This document shows, piece by piece, positions 33,481-46,149 of a stretch of DNA of 64,000 bases (its first letter is position 1; each line of letters opens with the position of its first letter). The DNA is from Capsicum annuum (taxonomy: Eukaryota > Streptophyta > Magnoliopsida > Solanales > Solanaceae): contig NC_061114.1 of NCBI RefSeq assembly GCF_002878395.1, positions 167,488,205-167,552,204 on the forward strand, in the 5' to 3' direction. The notes under the pieces were generated by a model. It searched no databases and was not told the DNA's origin. It worked only from the letters and a program-made list of their open reading frames with translations. Position numbers and translations under genes: made by a program.

Positions 33481-34060
33481 TGAACTCTATCTCTCTATCA
33501 GGAGGTATCCCTGGGAGATCATCCGGAAAGACATCAGAAAATTCATTGACGACGTTAACAGATTAGAGAGTTGGAGTCTCAGACTTAGTGTCTTTAACTC
33601 AAACCAAATGGTAAATACACCCCTTGGAAATAAGCTTTCTAGCTTTGAGGTAAGAGATAAAATGACTCTTGGGTGACACAGAATTCCCAGACCACTCAAA
33701 CACGGATGCTCCTGAAAACTGAAACTTGACCACTCGGGTCCGACAATCAATAGAGGCATAAGAAAAATACAGCCAGTCCATACCCAGCGTCACATCAAAA
33801 TCTACCATGTCTAACTCAATTAGATCAGCTAACAAGACTCTATGAAGAACAATAACAGGACACTTTTTATACACTTTCTAGGCAACAATCGAATCACCAA
33901 CTGGGGTAGAAACTAGGATAGGCTTAGGAATAATCTCAGGACTTATTTCAAAATTCACAGCATTCAAAGGTGTAATATATGAGAAACTGGATCCAGGATC
34001 CAACAAAGCATACACATCAAACTGAAATATACAAAGCATACCATTAACAACATCGGGAGA
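33481..34060 (-). pseudogene. pol: Protease domain of element E
   Basis: The minus strand reads YALLDPGSSFSYIT at the active site (Asp codon near 33998-34000; the usual DSGS or DTGA is DPGS, the commonest Tekay form as I recall). ORF 33599-33874 continues with LIELDMVDFDVTLGMDWLYF and SYLKARKLISKGCIYHLV. A stop lies between the two parts near 33880. It would cut Gag-Pol. Confidence 0.82.
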
Positions 34061-35269
34061 GTCCTTCTATTCCTGGAGAGATGGTAAAGCATAGAATCTA
34101 TTCTGGCGCTGCCCGCCAGTATTGCTAGAAGAGGCACCCTGAGTTGGGGCTGGGCGAGTTACTAGAACTGGAGAACTAACAGTCTGAGTCTGGGTCTGAA
34201 GGTGATAGTCACAACGCCCTTGTCCATCCTGTGGAAAGTCTCTAACTCTGTGGCACATATCACCACACCGAAAACAACCTCTCTTCTTACCCCAACACTC
34301 ACCCGAATGAGCCCTACCACACTTAGGACACATAGGATGATTTGGATTACTGCCAGCACTGTACTGGGACCTGGATACATATGACCTGCTACCTTGCTCC
34401 TGCTTACCTCTAGGCACGGGAGCACTAGCAGATGACGGTGCTGGCATAAATGAACAATCCTGATACTGAGGGCGACTCCCTCCCTACGATCTAGTCTAAC
34501 CCTATCTGTGCTTCTCGGACCTAGATCTCTTATTCCTACTCATTCTATCTCTCTCCTTAATCTTGTCTGCCTTAATTTGTTGGTCATGAGTCATCAGCCT
34601 AGAAAGATTCATCTCACTATTCAACATAGCAGACCTACACTCCTTAACAACATAACTAGACACTCTAGTCACAAACTTACTCATACTAGCTCGATTATCA
34701 GCCACTAAGTCAGGAGCATACTTGGCCAACTGATTGAACTTTAGATAGTACTCCCTAACAGTCAAAGAGCTCTGTCACAGGTTCATAAACTCTTCCACCT
34801 TCACCTCCCTCATCTCCAAAAGGAAAAAATCTAGGAATGCATCCTAGAACTCTTGCCAAGTTATAGGGATAGCTCTCTTACCTCTACCTTTCCTCCAAGA
34901 AACAACCCAGTCATAAGGAAGGTCTTTCAACCTATATGCAGCTAACTCTACACTATGTTCCTCAGATACATGCAACACCTAAGTAATCTTCCGCACCTCC
35001 TCTAAAAACAACCGTGGATCCTCATCAGACTTGAACCCATAGAATTCTGGCGGATTCATCCGCATGAAGTCACAGATCCTGACAGCAGCTGAATTATCTC
35101 CCTGATGTTGTGGAGTTGGGGCTGGGTCGGCCTGAATATTTGCAGTAATAGGTTGGGCCAACACCTGAAATGTTGCCCGAAATTCAGTATGAAACACGTT
35201 TTTATTCAATGGGTCAGCGGGTTGAGGTTGCTAACCATCATTATTTCTTCTTGCTCGACGTGGAGGCAT
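34061..35269 (-). pseudogene. gag: gag of element E
   Basis: The start codon at 35269 (minus) gives MPPRRARRNNDG and then a stop at codon 13, followed in frame by the normal N-terminus (35209 on: NKNVFHTEFRATFQVLAQP, then MRMNPPEFYGFKSDEDPRLF). Capsid continues with MTVREYYLKFNQLAKYAPDL (34700-34765) and a basic RDRMSRNKRSRSEK stretch. Two zinc knuckles follow: CPKCGRAHSGEC, then CFRCGDMCHRVRDF (34235-34276) where the last Cys is Phe. A Gln/Ser-rich linker leads to protease. Gag makes the particle and binds RNA. Confidence 0.85.
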
Positions 35270-35460
35270 GTTTCTAAAAGAGGAGAGCATAATCAATGGC
35301 AGAGAGAGACACTTTAAGCATGATAGACTTCTGAAAGAAAGAATCATACTTTTTCCTAAAACGTCTTGTAGCCTCTTGCTCATAGATGTGGTGCGCTACA
35401 CACCGATGATCAATACTCTACTTAACGCAGCTTGTAAAACTCCCTAGGACAGCTTAAAAT

Positions 35461-35477
35461 CTTAGGCTCTAATACCA
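35461..35477 (-). promoter_or_regulatory. Primer-binding site of element E (tRNA-iMet type)
   Basis: The minus strand reads TGGTATTAGAGCCTAAG, four bases inside the 5' LTR. One base differs from TGGTATCAGAGC. Between here and gag (35270-35460) is the short leader with no ORF of note. Confidence 0.85.
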
Positions 35478-35481
35478 AGTT

Positions 35482-37889
35482 TGTAACGCCCCAAAAAATA
35501 AGTCCCAGAGTGTCACACGGTGCTTGAGGCTACGAGTACCCCTAAGCTAACCCTTTGAGCCATTTTCATTTAGTTCAACACAAATCAATGGGGCTTCTAT
35601 AAATAACCCTCAAGTATCAACAAAGTGATCATCATCCAAGAATAAAAGAATTTCAGAAAGATAACAAAATACAACTTAATAGTCAACTCCCAACATCTAT
35701 ACTAGTCTAACAAGCCTCTAAGAAAATCAATAAAACCAGTGAGCCATTGAGACATGCCCCAACTGACTCATACTCAGTTATAAAATATAAATAATTCTGT
35801 TAAACCAACATCAGACATCACGTCCTCAAAACATGAGGAATCACCACAACAGAGGATGTAGAACAGTGTGCCCAAATAATCACTGTCGAATCTAGAATTG
35901 AGCACCTGAACCTACATTTTGAGAAAATACAGCCCACATCCGAAGATATGGGTTAGTACCATGGAAAAGAACCGAGTATATGGGGGTGTATGCAGTTGTA
36001 TAAACATCATCATCATAAATATTTATAAGAAATATGCAGGATGTATGAAAGACTCACATAGCCCGAAGAAAATCATCATAATCATGAGAGAATGAAATAA
36101 GTACAATAACACATCTGAGTCATCATATAATTTGTCAATCACTTTCAGTCCATCAAGAATATCAATTCTTATAATGTAAATATCATTTAAATCTTTCGAA
36201 AGAATAACTTTCACAATTCCACTTTCAAATTACTTCACTATTCACCATAGACACAAGGAAACACACACACACTGGGAGATCCTATAACGGACATAAACCA
36301 TGTGAGCTACATGGAGTCCAACGTACAACCCACGTTGGGGAGAGCCATCCTATCCTTGCCATCAGAGTAGGACTATTGATATCAAATCCACATAAACTAG
36401 TGATAACTATATAAATCAGCCTCAGGATCACTCCTATGGGGGCATGTAGTTCTATGGAAGTAAGGTCGCTTTATACCTCCCACTCGGTGCTAAAGATTTC
36501 TCTTGGACTTAAGTCAGATCATTTCAAAGATAATCCACAACAAAATAATTTCAGTAATATATAAATATACATCGAAAGCCATCATGCTTCCCATCTATCA
36601 AAATCAACCACGTTGTGGATTTCTTTCATACTCGAGTTCAAAACAACTCCATCAAGACCAAAAGGTCAAATCATTCAAAATATCTCAAATATTAAACATC
36701 AACGTACTTATAACACACACTTTCTAAAAAAACACAATTTCCAATGGGGATTCATGACCTAAATATCAAAATCATGATAAATATCGTTCAAGATTCATGC
36801 TTTATATCTCCACACATATAAATTCATCTTTCAAAATTATGAACATCAAGATTTCATAATAATCATCATAAGATATGGTTTCCTTCTTCAAATTCGTAAA
36901 AATCAAATAAAAATCATGCCTTTGTAAAGAAAATTACTTTTGGGCACAAGAACAAAAGAGAGTTCTTATTGAAAAACCCCACATACCTTAAATGATGAAA
37001 TTTAGATCGATACTCATTTTTAAGATGTTAATCATGCCTTTGAATGATGGTTCTTGGAGTTCTTGAACTAGGAACTTGGAATCTTGAATAAATTTGCAGA
37101 ATTAATGGTGAACTTTGGAGGTTCTTGAAGTTGGGTGTAGGAGCTTAGGGTTTTCTTTTTGAGGGAATTTGATGAAATATAACATATAATGCTTCTAATA
37201 GGATTTAATATAGAGTTTGCACGGATTTTGGGTAAGGGGGAAAAACGCCCCTAAAAATCAAATAATTCTCAAATCTATCCTTTGGTGGACTATTTTGATA
37301 GTCTGAAGTAGATCAACCATAACGTTTTACTCCGATATCCAAATTGGATGAAACTAATTTTATTAGAAAGAGGACTCTCATATATTTCTGTTGATATATA
37401 GTATATTACCCATATCATTGTGTACGAGGAGTTATGATCATTTGAATTTGACCCAAAAATTCACTTTTGATAGACTGAAGTAGATCGACCATAACTTTTT
37501 GCTCCAATAGATAAATTGGATAAAACCAATTTCATTAGAAAGAGGACTCGTAGAGATTTCCGTTGATATATAGTAGATCACCCAGATCATTATGTACAAG
37601 TAGTTATGATCATTTAAAGTTAGAGAAAAAATACTCTAGGCCTTAGTACTTTTTCCTGCACGTTTTACTGTTCACTACTATTCACGGTTCAATCAGAATG
37701 TTCATAACTCGTCGCTCGGGTGTCCATTTTGGATGATCCACATATCAATGGAAATATTATTTGATACTCTATGCAATGGTGGGTCATAATCTAATACATT
37801 CCGCATGAAACATTTATCATTCATTCTAGAAGATAGACCCAACACGTTTACGCATAAAATTTCAACGAAAAATTTTCTGGGGTATTACA
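35482..37889 (-). repeat. 5' LTR of element E
   Basis: A 2408-bp LTR, plus-strand ends TGTAACGCCC and GGTATTACA, matching 15823-18241 throughout, including the 176-bp internal duplication. It is followed by TAACC. ORFs inside it (36023-36214 minus, 36503-36727 plus) lack coding meaning. Confidence 0.92.
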
Positions 37890-37894
37890 TAACC
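37890..37894. repeat. Target-site duplication of element E, right copy (TAACC)
   Basis: Identical to 15818-15822; the next bases resume B's RT reading (minus-strand HYGHFEHVV block). Confidence 0.9.
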
Positions 37895-38959
37895 ACATGC
37901 TCAAAATGACCATAATGAGTTCTAAAAAAAGTCTCTAGAATGCCACGCTCCCTATATTTCAACTAATAATATCCTGACTTAAGGTTAATATTTGAAAAGC
38001 ATCGAGTATTTCTGGTCAAGAAAGTCATTAATTCTGTGATGAGATAATTATTCTTGATGTGGAACTTGTTCAACTACCTATACTATATACATATTTTGAG
38101 AATACCATCTTTCTTTCCCATGAATAAGGCTGGAGCACCTCATGGAGAAACATTCAATCTAATAAAACCTTGTCTAAGAGGTCCTTGACCTACTTCTTCA
38201 ACCACTTAAACTCTATTGGAGCCAATCTACAATAATGGATGAAGATTGGATTAGTATCTAGCAGAAGGTCTATCCCTAATTCAATTTCCCTATCTAGAAG
38301 AGCTTCCAGGTAGATCCTCGGGGAAAAATTCTGGGAATTCTTAACCATAAAAACTAACTGATTGTAGACACAACCTTTTGAGATCAGTTTTTTTGCTTTA
38401 AGATGGGAAATTGATTAGCCTCCAGGCCTCATCGGACTACCCTTCTATTTGAGAAATGACTCATTAGGAAATTGAAACTTCACAATTTGGGTTTGACAAT
38501 CAACTATGGCATAACATGAATAGAGTCAATCCATTCCAAGAATGACATCAAAATCTGTCATCTCTAACTCTATTAAATCTTTTGAGGTAACCCTAAGAAG
38601 GACTTTAATTTGTAATAGAGAAATTCCTATGAATTCTTTTAGCAATAACTGACTCTTCAACAGGGTTGGAAACTAAGAAAGGTTTGGAAAGAATTTTGAG
38701 ACTAACACCAAAATTTATAGCTATAAATAGGGTTATGAAAGAGAGATTTGACCTCAGATATAATAACACATAAGCATTAACATAGAAGAGACGAAGTACA
38801 CCAGCGACCATATCTAGAGAGATCTTCTGCTCCTAATGAGAAGATAGGGAATAGAACCCATTCTGCTACTGACTACAACCGACATAACATAAAACACCTT
38901 AATTCTAATCTAGGTGATTGGAGTGGGTTACTAGGGTAGTGGACTAAGTCTAAGGGCGA
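37890..38959 (-). pseudogene. pol: RT N-terminal half, protease and gag end of element B
   Basis: The minus strand continues B's RT from the HYGHFEHVV block at the E junction upstream to fingers motifs (about 37900-38300, many stops). Protease is at 38380-38811; its ORF 38605-38811 encodes YVLLYLRSNLSFITLFIAINF, where the active DPGS/DSGS is replaced by YLRS, so the catalytic Asp is lost. The end of gag (38812-38959) shows QQ-NGFYSLSS-like sequence just before protease. Reading stops at 38959, where element C begins. Confidence 0.75.
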
Positions 38960-41080
38960 TGTAAGACCCTATAAAATTTGGACTATTTTATTTTTAACCC
39001 TACCACATGTTTAATATTAATTTTTAACTTGAATAATGATTAGGTATGTTAAAAGGCTGTACTGGAAAGTTTTAAAATCTTTGGAAAGGATTCTAAAAAT
39101 CCTTGGGTTTTGGCCCTTAGAAATTTCCTAAGTTTTGAACTCACTGTCCTTGTAATGACTCACCGTACAAGTGGTAGAGTGTGGGTGCGGGTCTAGGGAC
39201 CCTAGTCATATGTTGGTCAGTGTATTACTGACAAAGTTCTATCCTAGTTATGAGAGACTCCTTATAAGTCATATGGTCTTGTGATGAGAGGTTTAGGGTC
39301 TAATTATTGATTTTCTAATGTCTAGCCCTTGATATTCTGCCTTGGATATGACTTGATGGTTCTAGTCATATGGTCTAGTGATGAGTTTGGCAAGGGAGTC
39401 GTATGTTGGAATGAGTGTGGTGTCTAATTTTTGTTCTGGTGATGACTTGATGATACCAGTCGTATGATATGGTGACAAGTTGGAGGGTCAACTAGTACCC
39501 ACCTATGATTTTTCCATAGTTTTAAGTTAAAGGCATTCTGGACATTTTCCCTTTGTAACTCCCTTTGATACCCCGACATAAAATACCTTTCAGGGCTTTA
39601 TTAACCTATTTTTCTCAATCAAACACTCTTAGAATCTCTCTCAAGTAAAAGGCTAAGGTTTTACCAGGATAATCAATTAAGGGCTTTCAAGAATGATTCT
39701 CTCCATCTTCCTTGGTGTCTAAGGCATATTACTTTTCCCTCATTGTTGTTCAACTAAAAGCATGTTTTAATGAGTGGTTTTTATGGTATTATTGTGCTAT
39801 TATTTTGGTTTTAAAATAGATGTTGGGGTTTTTGGTTGTTTATGGTTGGATAATGTTTTCCCATTCTTTACTTATGGTTTTTCATGTTATAATTATGTTT
39901 TGAAGATGTGGTTGCATGGGAATGGTCAATTGATATTTGGTTTTGGTTTTGGAAGTTATATGCCCTCAACATGTTTGTTAAAATAAGAATGAGAATGGTT
40001 TTGTCACATAGTTTGACTATCGTTGAAATCTTTGCATTGCATAAGAGGTAATGGAACTTAAATTGGTTTGGTTGGTTTTAAATTTTTTGGAAAGGCCTTG
40101 ATGGCCATGGTTTAGGCTTAATTGGAAACTTTGGAGTCAAATTAGTTTAATGGTTGTGGTATGACATAAAAGGATAGACTTGCAACCTTTAGTTTTGGTA
40201 TGATGATATAATGGTTAAAATGCCTAATAAAAGACTCCTTCGTAAATGGTTGGAATGTGTAACTGGTTTTAATATGGGCTTAAAGGGGGATGTGTAGCAA
40301 AGCCATGGAAGGTGGAGGTCCTGGGGCCCTTTCAGCAGAGAGAGATGAACCCATATAGCTCATGGGTGGTTTTAGGATGACAAAGCTACACAACCCAGGT
40401 AAAGGTTTTAAATGCATGCTAAACCTGATTCTCTTTCTCAGTACGGTATATATATATATATATATGTATGTATGTGATTACATATGGTTATTTACCTTGG
40501 TTTTGAATTACTGACATTATCTAATGTTATCCCTGAGTACATGCTAGCGTTCACTCTGCTAACTATCTTTGTTGTATCCCCATGTGATGCAGGAACCATC
40601 CATACTACCATTCCTTATGCTTAGTGACTTGGATTTTAGGATAGCTTTCAGTCAGACTAAAATGGTGAACTTTCATACTTGGTAATGCTCTATTTCAAGC
40701 TATGGACTTATTTTATTTTGTTATTTTGTTGGTTTGGTTTTGGATATGGCCAGGGGCGTATCCTAAATGGATGTTATTAATTTTAGATAGATATTTTGTC
40801 AGACAACTATGGCCATAGGCGGTGTCGTTATTGGTATCAGCCTTGGTAATTGTATTGTTATTGGGATTGACACCGATATGATATTTGATTGAGGCTATTA
40901 GAATTATGGTTATAGACTTTATTTAATGTCTTTAAATTATTCTTGTCTGATCTTATTATATGTTTAAAGTTCATCCAACATATGGTGCAAGGCGGTTATG
41001 GTTGGGTAGTGGGGGTGGTCTCCAATTCTGTTTAGACATGAGATGCCCGACGTGACTAAGCCTTGGTTTAGGTCACATCA
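38960..41080 (+). repeat. 5' LTR of element C
   Basis: A 2121-bp LTR, TGTAAGACCC...GGTCACATCA. It matches 55837-57671 except that it has about 150 bp at its start and about 290 bp near 40490-40770 that the 3' copy lacks, while the 3' copy has about 150 bp (near 57040-57190) missing here. A TA microsatellite lies at about 40446-40470, within the segment shared with A and D LTRs. ORF 39774-39986 is inside the LTR. Confidence 0.85.
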
Positions 41081-41083
41081 GAT

Positions 41084-41101
41084 TGGTATCAAAGCCCTAG
41101 G
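41084..41101 (+). promoter_or_regulatory. Primer-binding site of element C (tRNA-iMet type)
   Basis: TGGTATCAAAGCCCTAG lies three bases after the LTR end. One base differs from TGGTATCAGAGC. Confidence 0.85.
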
Positions 41102-41294
41102 TTTATGGTCAATTGGGTTTCTAACAAAATTGTGTCTAGTAGAGTTTCTTCTAATAGTGTGTTGCGTGCCAAACTCATAAGGGAGAGGCTATAAGGAATT
41201 TAGGAATATTTCTCTTTCTTGTGTTCTAATTTCAAGATATAGAGTCTAAGGTCCTGAAATCTTCTCTAATTCTTATTTGTTCGCTTTTCAGATC

Positions 41295-42440
41295 ATGCCT
41301 CCTCGATGATTTAAAGATCACAAAAACTTCTCTATCTCACCCAAGGATAATGTTGATAGGACCCATCCTACTTATAGGGTCCAAATTTGGTCTAGGGGTC
41401 CAGTTCTCTATTATTCTCTTGGAGTTCCACTGGTTCCCTCCAGTCCTTCTCAAGCTCTTTCGATTGATGTGACAAATGCTGAGTTTTGTCAGTCTATTCA
41501 TATGTTGGTATAGTTGGTAGTTTTTCAGGTCGAGTGGGGTGCTTCTATTACTCTATCTTTTGAGGCCACAAGGGTTGTCTAGTTTATGAGGTTAAACCCT
41601 CCTGTGTTCACTGGTGTTAAGGTTGAAGATCATCTTTAAGCTTCTATGAATGAAATAGAAAAGGTGTTTTATGTTATGCATGCTACTAATATGGAGGGTA
41701 TGAAATTTGCTGCCTATCAACTAAAATAGGTAGTAGACCAATGGTATGAGGAATGAGAGCAAATTAGGAGTGACAATGCTGAGTCAGCCTTGTGGGATGA
41801 TTTCTCTAGTGCTTTTTAGACCACTTCTTTCCTCAGGAGTTGGGGGGAGCAAAGGCGGAAGAATTTATTAACCTAAAGCAAAGCAAGATGTCAGTCAAAA
41901 AGTATGCCTTAAAGTTTCACTAGTTATCTTGTAATGCTCCAGAGTTGGTTTCTAGCATAAGGGCTAGAAAAGAAAGTTCACTTTCGGCTTGTCTCGAGAC
42001 TTGATTTTAGAGAGTAAGGTTGCATTGTTGAACAAGGACATAAACATCTCTAGGTTGGTTGTGTACATGCAGCAGGTTAACGAAGAGAGAAGAAGCATGC
42101 AGAGATTGGGGACCGGCAGCGCAAGAAGTTAAAATTTTCTAAGAAGGGTGGTGGCCAACAGTAAAGTGGTGGGGATGGTGGGAAGTGGCCCATGAAAAAG
42201 TGAGGAAACTCTCGGTCTTACTTAATGGCTAGTGCTCCCTACCCAAGGCCATTAAGCAATAGGAATTATTAGAAATTATCCTGTTGGTAAGGTTGCTTCA
42301 AGGGAAAACAAAGTTCCTATTGCTTTTTATTCTGCCCCGACAACAAAGGATGCACCATCTAGTTTTGGAACTGGTTGGAATGTCTATATGCTCTCACAAC
42401 TCTCCAGGAGTCCAAGGCATCAACTGATGTTGTGACTGGT
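41295..42440 (+). pseudogene. gag: gag of element C (degenerate)
   Basis: ATG follows AGATC and opens with MPPR, then a frame with stops. Recognisable pieces are FMRLNPPVFTGVKVEDHL (near 41590), a capsid stretch to about 41990, and a KEYALKF-like segment near 41900. The Lys/Arg-rich stretch near 42080-42140 normally precedes the zinc knuckle. I find no CCHC motif around 42260-42320, so that part seems deleted. Many frameshifts. Confidence 0.72.
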
Positions 42441-43568
42441 ATGTTAAAACTCTTTTCCTATGATGTGTACTATTTACAGAATCATGATCCGCTCTTTCTT
42501 ATATGACCTTATTTGTGGCTTTGCATTTAGGTTTTAGCCCCCAGTATATTTCAGACCCTTTTTTCTATTTCTAACCCGGTGGGTGACTCTGTGGTGGCTA
42601 TAAGAGTCTATAGAGCCTGTGTGTTATTTGTGGGTGGCCAGGAGACTCTGGTGAATCTGTTTGAACTAGATATGGTTGATTTCAATGTTATATTGGGGAT
42701 GTATTGGTTGTATTCATGCTATGCTAATTTAGACTGTTGAACCTGTAATGTCATCTTTAAATTCCCTAATAAACTGATTATTTTGTGAGAGGATGGTTCC
42801 CTAGCTCCTAAATGGAAGTTCATATTGTATCTTAGAGCTCAGAGATTGATCTCCAAAAGGTGTCTCTATTATCTAGTCTAGTTAAAGGATCCTAACTCGG
42901 AGGGTCCTTTTTGCATTCTACCCCAGTGGTAAATAAATTACCTTAGATCTTCCGTGATGACCTTCTTGGTGTTCCTCCTAATAGGGAGATTAATTTTGGG
43001 ATTGATTTTATTTCGGACACTCGTCCTATCTCAATTTTATAAAGTGGCTCCAATTGAGTTGAAGGAGCTTAAGGAGAAACTAAAGGATATTGTAGACAAG
43101 GGTTTCATCCGTCTTAGTGTGTCTCTGTGGGGGTGCACCGATGTTATTTGTGGGTAAGAAGAATGGTTCCCTTTGGATGTGTATTGATTACCGACAATTG
43201 AATAAGGTGATGGTAAAGAATAAGTACCCAATTCCAAGGATAAATAATTTGTTTGATCAGCTTCAGGGTGCTAAGTTTTTCTCCAAGATTGATGTTTGAT
43301 CTAGGTATCATCAGTTAAAGATTAGGGAGGTGGATATCCCTAAGACTGCTTTCTGTACTTGATATGGGCATTTTTAGATTCTGTTTATGTCTTTTGGGTT
43401 GACCAATGCCTCGGAGACATTCATGGATTCGATGAACAGAGTCTTCCGGCAGTTTCTAGATTTGTTCATCATTGTCTTCATAGAAGATATCTTGGTGTAC
43501 TAGAAGAGTATGGTGGATCATGCAACCTCCTCTGCATAGTGTTGCAGAACCTGAAAGAGCAGCAGTTA
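42441..43568 (+). pseudogene. pol: Protease and N-terminal RT of element C
   Basis: Protease pieces include FELDMVDFNVILGMYWLY (near 42660) and SNPVGDSVVAI-like sequence (near 42575); the active-site region near 42480 is frameshifted. RT starts near 42945 (DDLLGVPPNREINFGIDF) and continues through [20 protein letters not shown] (43200-43258), [27 protein letters not shown]. The catalytic motif reads VFIEDILVY (43474-43500): the first Asp of FIDD is Glu. RT is cut at 43568 by element F and resumes at 53332. Confidence 0.82.
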
Positions 43569-46133
43569 TGTAACGTCCCAAGTCTATACCCTGGATGCTA
43601 CACGGTGCTTATAATCCTGAAGGACCACAAGCTAACCCATGACTGGTACCTACTGTAACGACTGAATAATAATATTGTAAATATATGGAAATAGGCGAAA
43701 GCTTGCTATAAGTTTCAATGCTATAAAATACTGAAAATGCTGAATAAGGTATCATTATACCCAAAATTGAGAATTAATACTAAAAAAAATTGAACAACTG
43801 TCTAAAAATAGTCTAGTCTGGAAAGACTCTAAACTGTATGAATTGTGGAGTTGATGGGAAAAGTCCCCAACTAACTTCGACTACTGAAAATAATACTTAA
43901 ATAATAAAACCAACCATGTCCTCGAACTATGAGGACTCACCACTATAATGACCGCTGAAAATCTAAACTACTAAGGGTGCTTTGGAGCCCGTGCGTCTGA
44001 ACCTATGATATAAGACATCATAGCACAAAATAAAAGCATGCGTCAGTACTTTGAATGTACTAGTATGCACAATGAGACAGACTGAAATGCATTGGTTCAT
44101 ATGCATGAACATTAATAACAGAATAACATGAGTTTGACTGAATAAGAATACACATATGAATACGTGTAATGTAACTGAGATTTTGGTAATACTGAGTACT
44201 GAATCTGAATATTGATTTGCTAATGTTTGAGATTACTGATGTTGTATTTCTAATAACTAAATAACTGTATCTTACAGTCCTAATTTTTTGAAACTATGCC
44301 GAGTTCCGTACTGAGCTGAGTGACTATACCTAATAGTCCTAAATTTGTAGAACTGAACTGAGTTCTATTCTGAGACTAAGACTGAAACTTAGACTATAGG
44401 AGGTAATTATCTAGCCAACATGCCCCTCTCTGAACTGATTGGGGTCCAACCTATAACCCCAATTGGAAGAGTGTCAATACCGTGCCACGGGTAGAGACAA
44501 GTTGTGAGTTAACCCTCTCTGACAAGAAGCTCTTTCATCAACCCTCGTTGGCAGGATAACTTAAATGAGATATATCAACCCTCATAGTATCCGGCAGGAA
44601 GATATCTCAACCTGTGCTAGCTACGTAGTTCTGTAATGTAGGGATTGATACTAAGGTTCAAACCCTCCACTGGTAGAAATGCCCCTATCCCTGGGATCAA
44701 TCGGTGCTGAATCCTACTCCTAACTGGATAGACACTGAACTGATTTCTAATCTATACTAGGTTGGACTAAACCATTACGGACCTTACTATCTGACTGAAC
44801 TAGACTGCATTAGCTGTGTTCCATGGATTGATGGAATACTATTGAATTCTGTTAACTGACTGAGTCAACAGATGTCTGAGCTGAGTACTGTGATGAGTTA
44901 CGAACACTATTGAGATTTCCTAAGTTTCTGTAACTAACTGAGAGTACTACTATTCATGACGTGACTAACACTATTCTATGACTGACCATGGCTCTAGATA
45001 ATCAGCTAAATTATCAGGTATTAAATACCCCCAGGACTCGATAGCATAAATTAACAGACATACAAACTTGAAACATGTAAGCTAAGTACTTTGATCATCA
45101 TTCATTCATTGGGGCTTTTTAACAAACACTTGCATGGCATAAACTTGAATACATGCTAACATGATATAATTTCACTATTCAACTCACATGCTTAATTTAT
45201 CCATCACTTGAAGGGCATAAAATATACACATAATACAAATTAACATGTGAACACACAATTTCAAATACTAAATTCACAATTTGAAGGCTTTAGAATGATT
45301 TCACATAGTAACACACATAGATCACTTAACCCCACATGAAACTTATTATAAAACATGGATTTGAAACCCAATTCATCATTATAAACATGAATATTATCAA
45401 ACCCAACATGAAATTCATGAAATTGATATACTTGAAGTTTTGAAAATAGTTTCTTGGACTCCAAGGATGGAAGGGACCCTTAGATGAACACTTCACATAC
45501 TTTAGTTGATGAATTTCTGAAAATTAATGGTGATTTTTTGAGTTCTTGATTTGAAATTTGAACACCTAGGGTTCTTGTTCTTGAGCAATATGTAAAACAA
45601 TAACTATAATTTCTCTCCAAAGGGTTTAATTTTGTGTTTTGGGGGCTGAAGGGCATGGAAAAAAGACGTAATTAACCTTGAGGATGCGGCCTCTTAATGC
45701 CTGTAAACTGTGTTACCGATATGCAGGCTGACACACCGCATCATTGGCATCGACGCGATAGCCAACTCGCCGCGTCGAGGCTGCATCGGTTCATAAAAAT
45801 TTGCATTGAAACTGGGGAAAAACTATCTTAGTGATGTGATGGTCGACGGGACGTGTTGAGATAGCGTCGACCCACTATTTTAGGTACTCAAACATGGTCT
45901 AAACAAGGTCCAAAAAATGTGAAACTTGTCTGGGAACCTCTACTGACATTCCTGATCGAGAATTAACTCAAATATCATAATTTATAGGATGTAAAGGTCA
46001 TGAAATAAGATTACCAACTTTTGAAGGCTAAAATGGAACTAAGTTTGAATACTTAGTTAATATATTCTAAGTCTGGGACCCCTAACAAGATTAAAGGACT
46101 GATTTAAGATAGAAATTTTTATGGGGTCTTACA
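43569..46133 (-). repeat. 3' LTR of element F
   Basis: A 2565-bp LTR; its part from about 44090 matches 50660-53331 once the TRIM is removed. A CpG-rich segment (about 45680-45790, ACGCGATAGCC, CGCCGCGTCGAGG) has changed at many CpG sites in the other copy. Short ORFs (45261-45464 minus) are within the LTR. Confidence 0.9.
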
Positions 46134-46149
46134 TTATCTCCCCCTTGGG
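46134..46149 (-). promoter_or_regulatory. Polypurine tract of element F
   Basis: The minus strand reads CCCAAGGGGGAGATAA directly before TGTAAGACCCC, preceded by TCGAGGACGAATGTT. Confidence 0.88.

Larger units (their letters stand above)
15823..37889 (-). mobile_element. Tekay/Del-like element E, minus strand, hosting an Athila
   Basis: Both LTRs are complete: 15823-18241 (3' LTR) and 35482-37889 (5' LTR), each TGTAACGCC...TATTACA on the plus strand. They are flanked by an exact TAACC duplication. Inside, on the minus strand, are PBS, gag, protease, RT, RNase H, integrase with chromodomain-like tail and PPT. The 12.2-kb Athila element H splits pol between RNase H and integrase. Without H, E is about 9.9 kb, ordinary for Tekay/Del. 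Its LTRs differ by a few changes per hundred bases by eye. Confidence 0.93.
12744..38959 (-). mobile_element. Old Tekay/Del-like element B, minus strand, interrupted
   Basis: B is the outermost host seen here. Its pieces are an LTR fragment (12744-13027), PPT, integrase, RNase H and part of RT up to 15822, then, after element E, the rest of RT, protease and the end of gag (37890-38959). The RT reading resumes across E without gap at the TAACC target duplication. A borders B's LTR on the left and C borders B's gag on the right. B's 5' LTR and gag start are not in the window. The many stops fit an old insertion. Confidence 0.75.

Noticed and set aside
36503..36727. Short ORF in E's 5' LTR
   Set aside because: The matching region of the other LTR (about 16840-17070) does not keep the frame, so it is chance.
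40446..40470. TA repeat as a promoter or replication origin
   Set aside because: It is a short microsatellite within an LTR segment; only its TATA-like role within the shared module is plausible.
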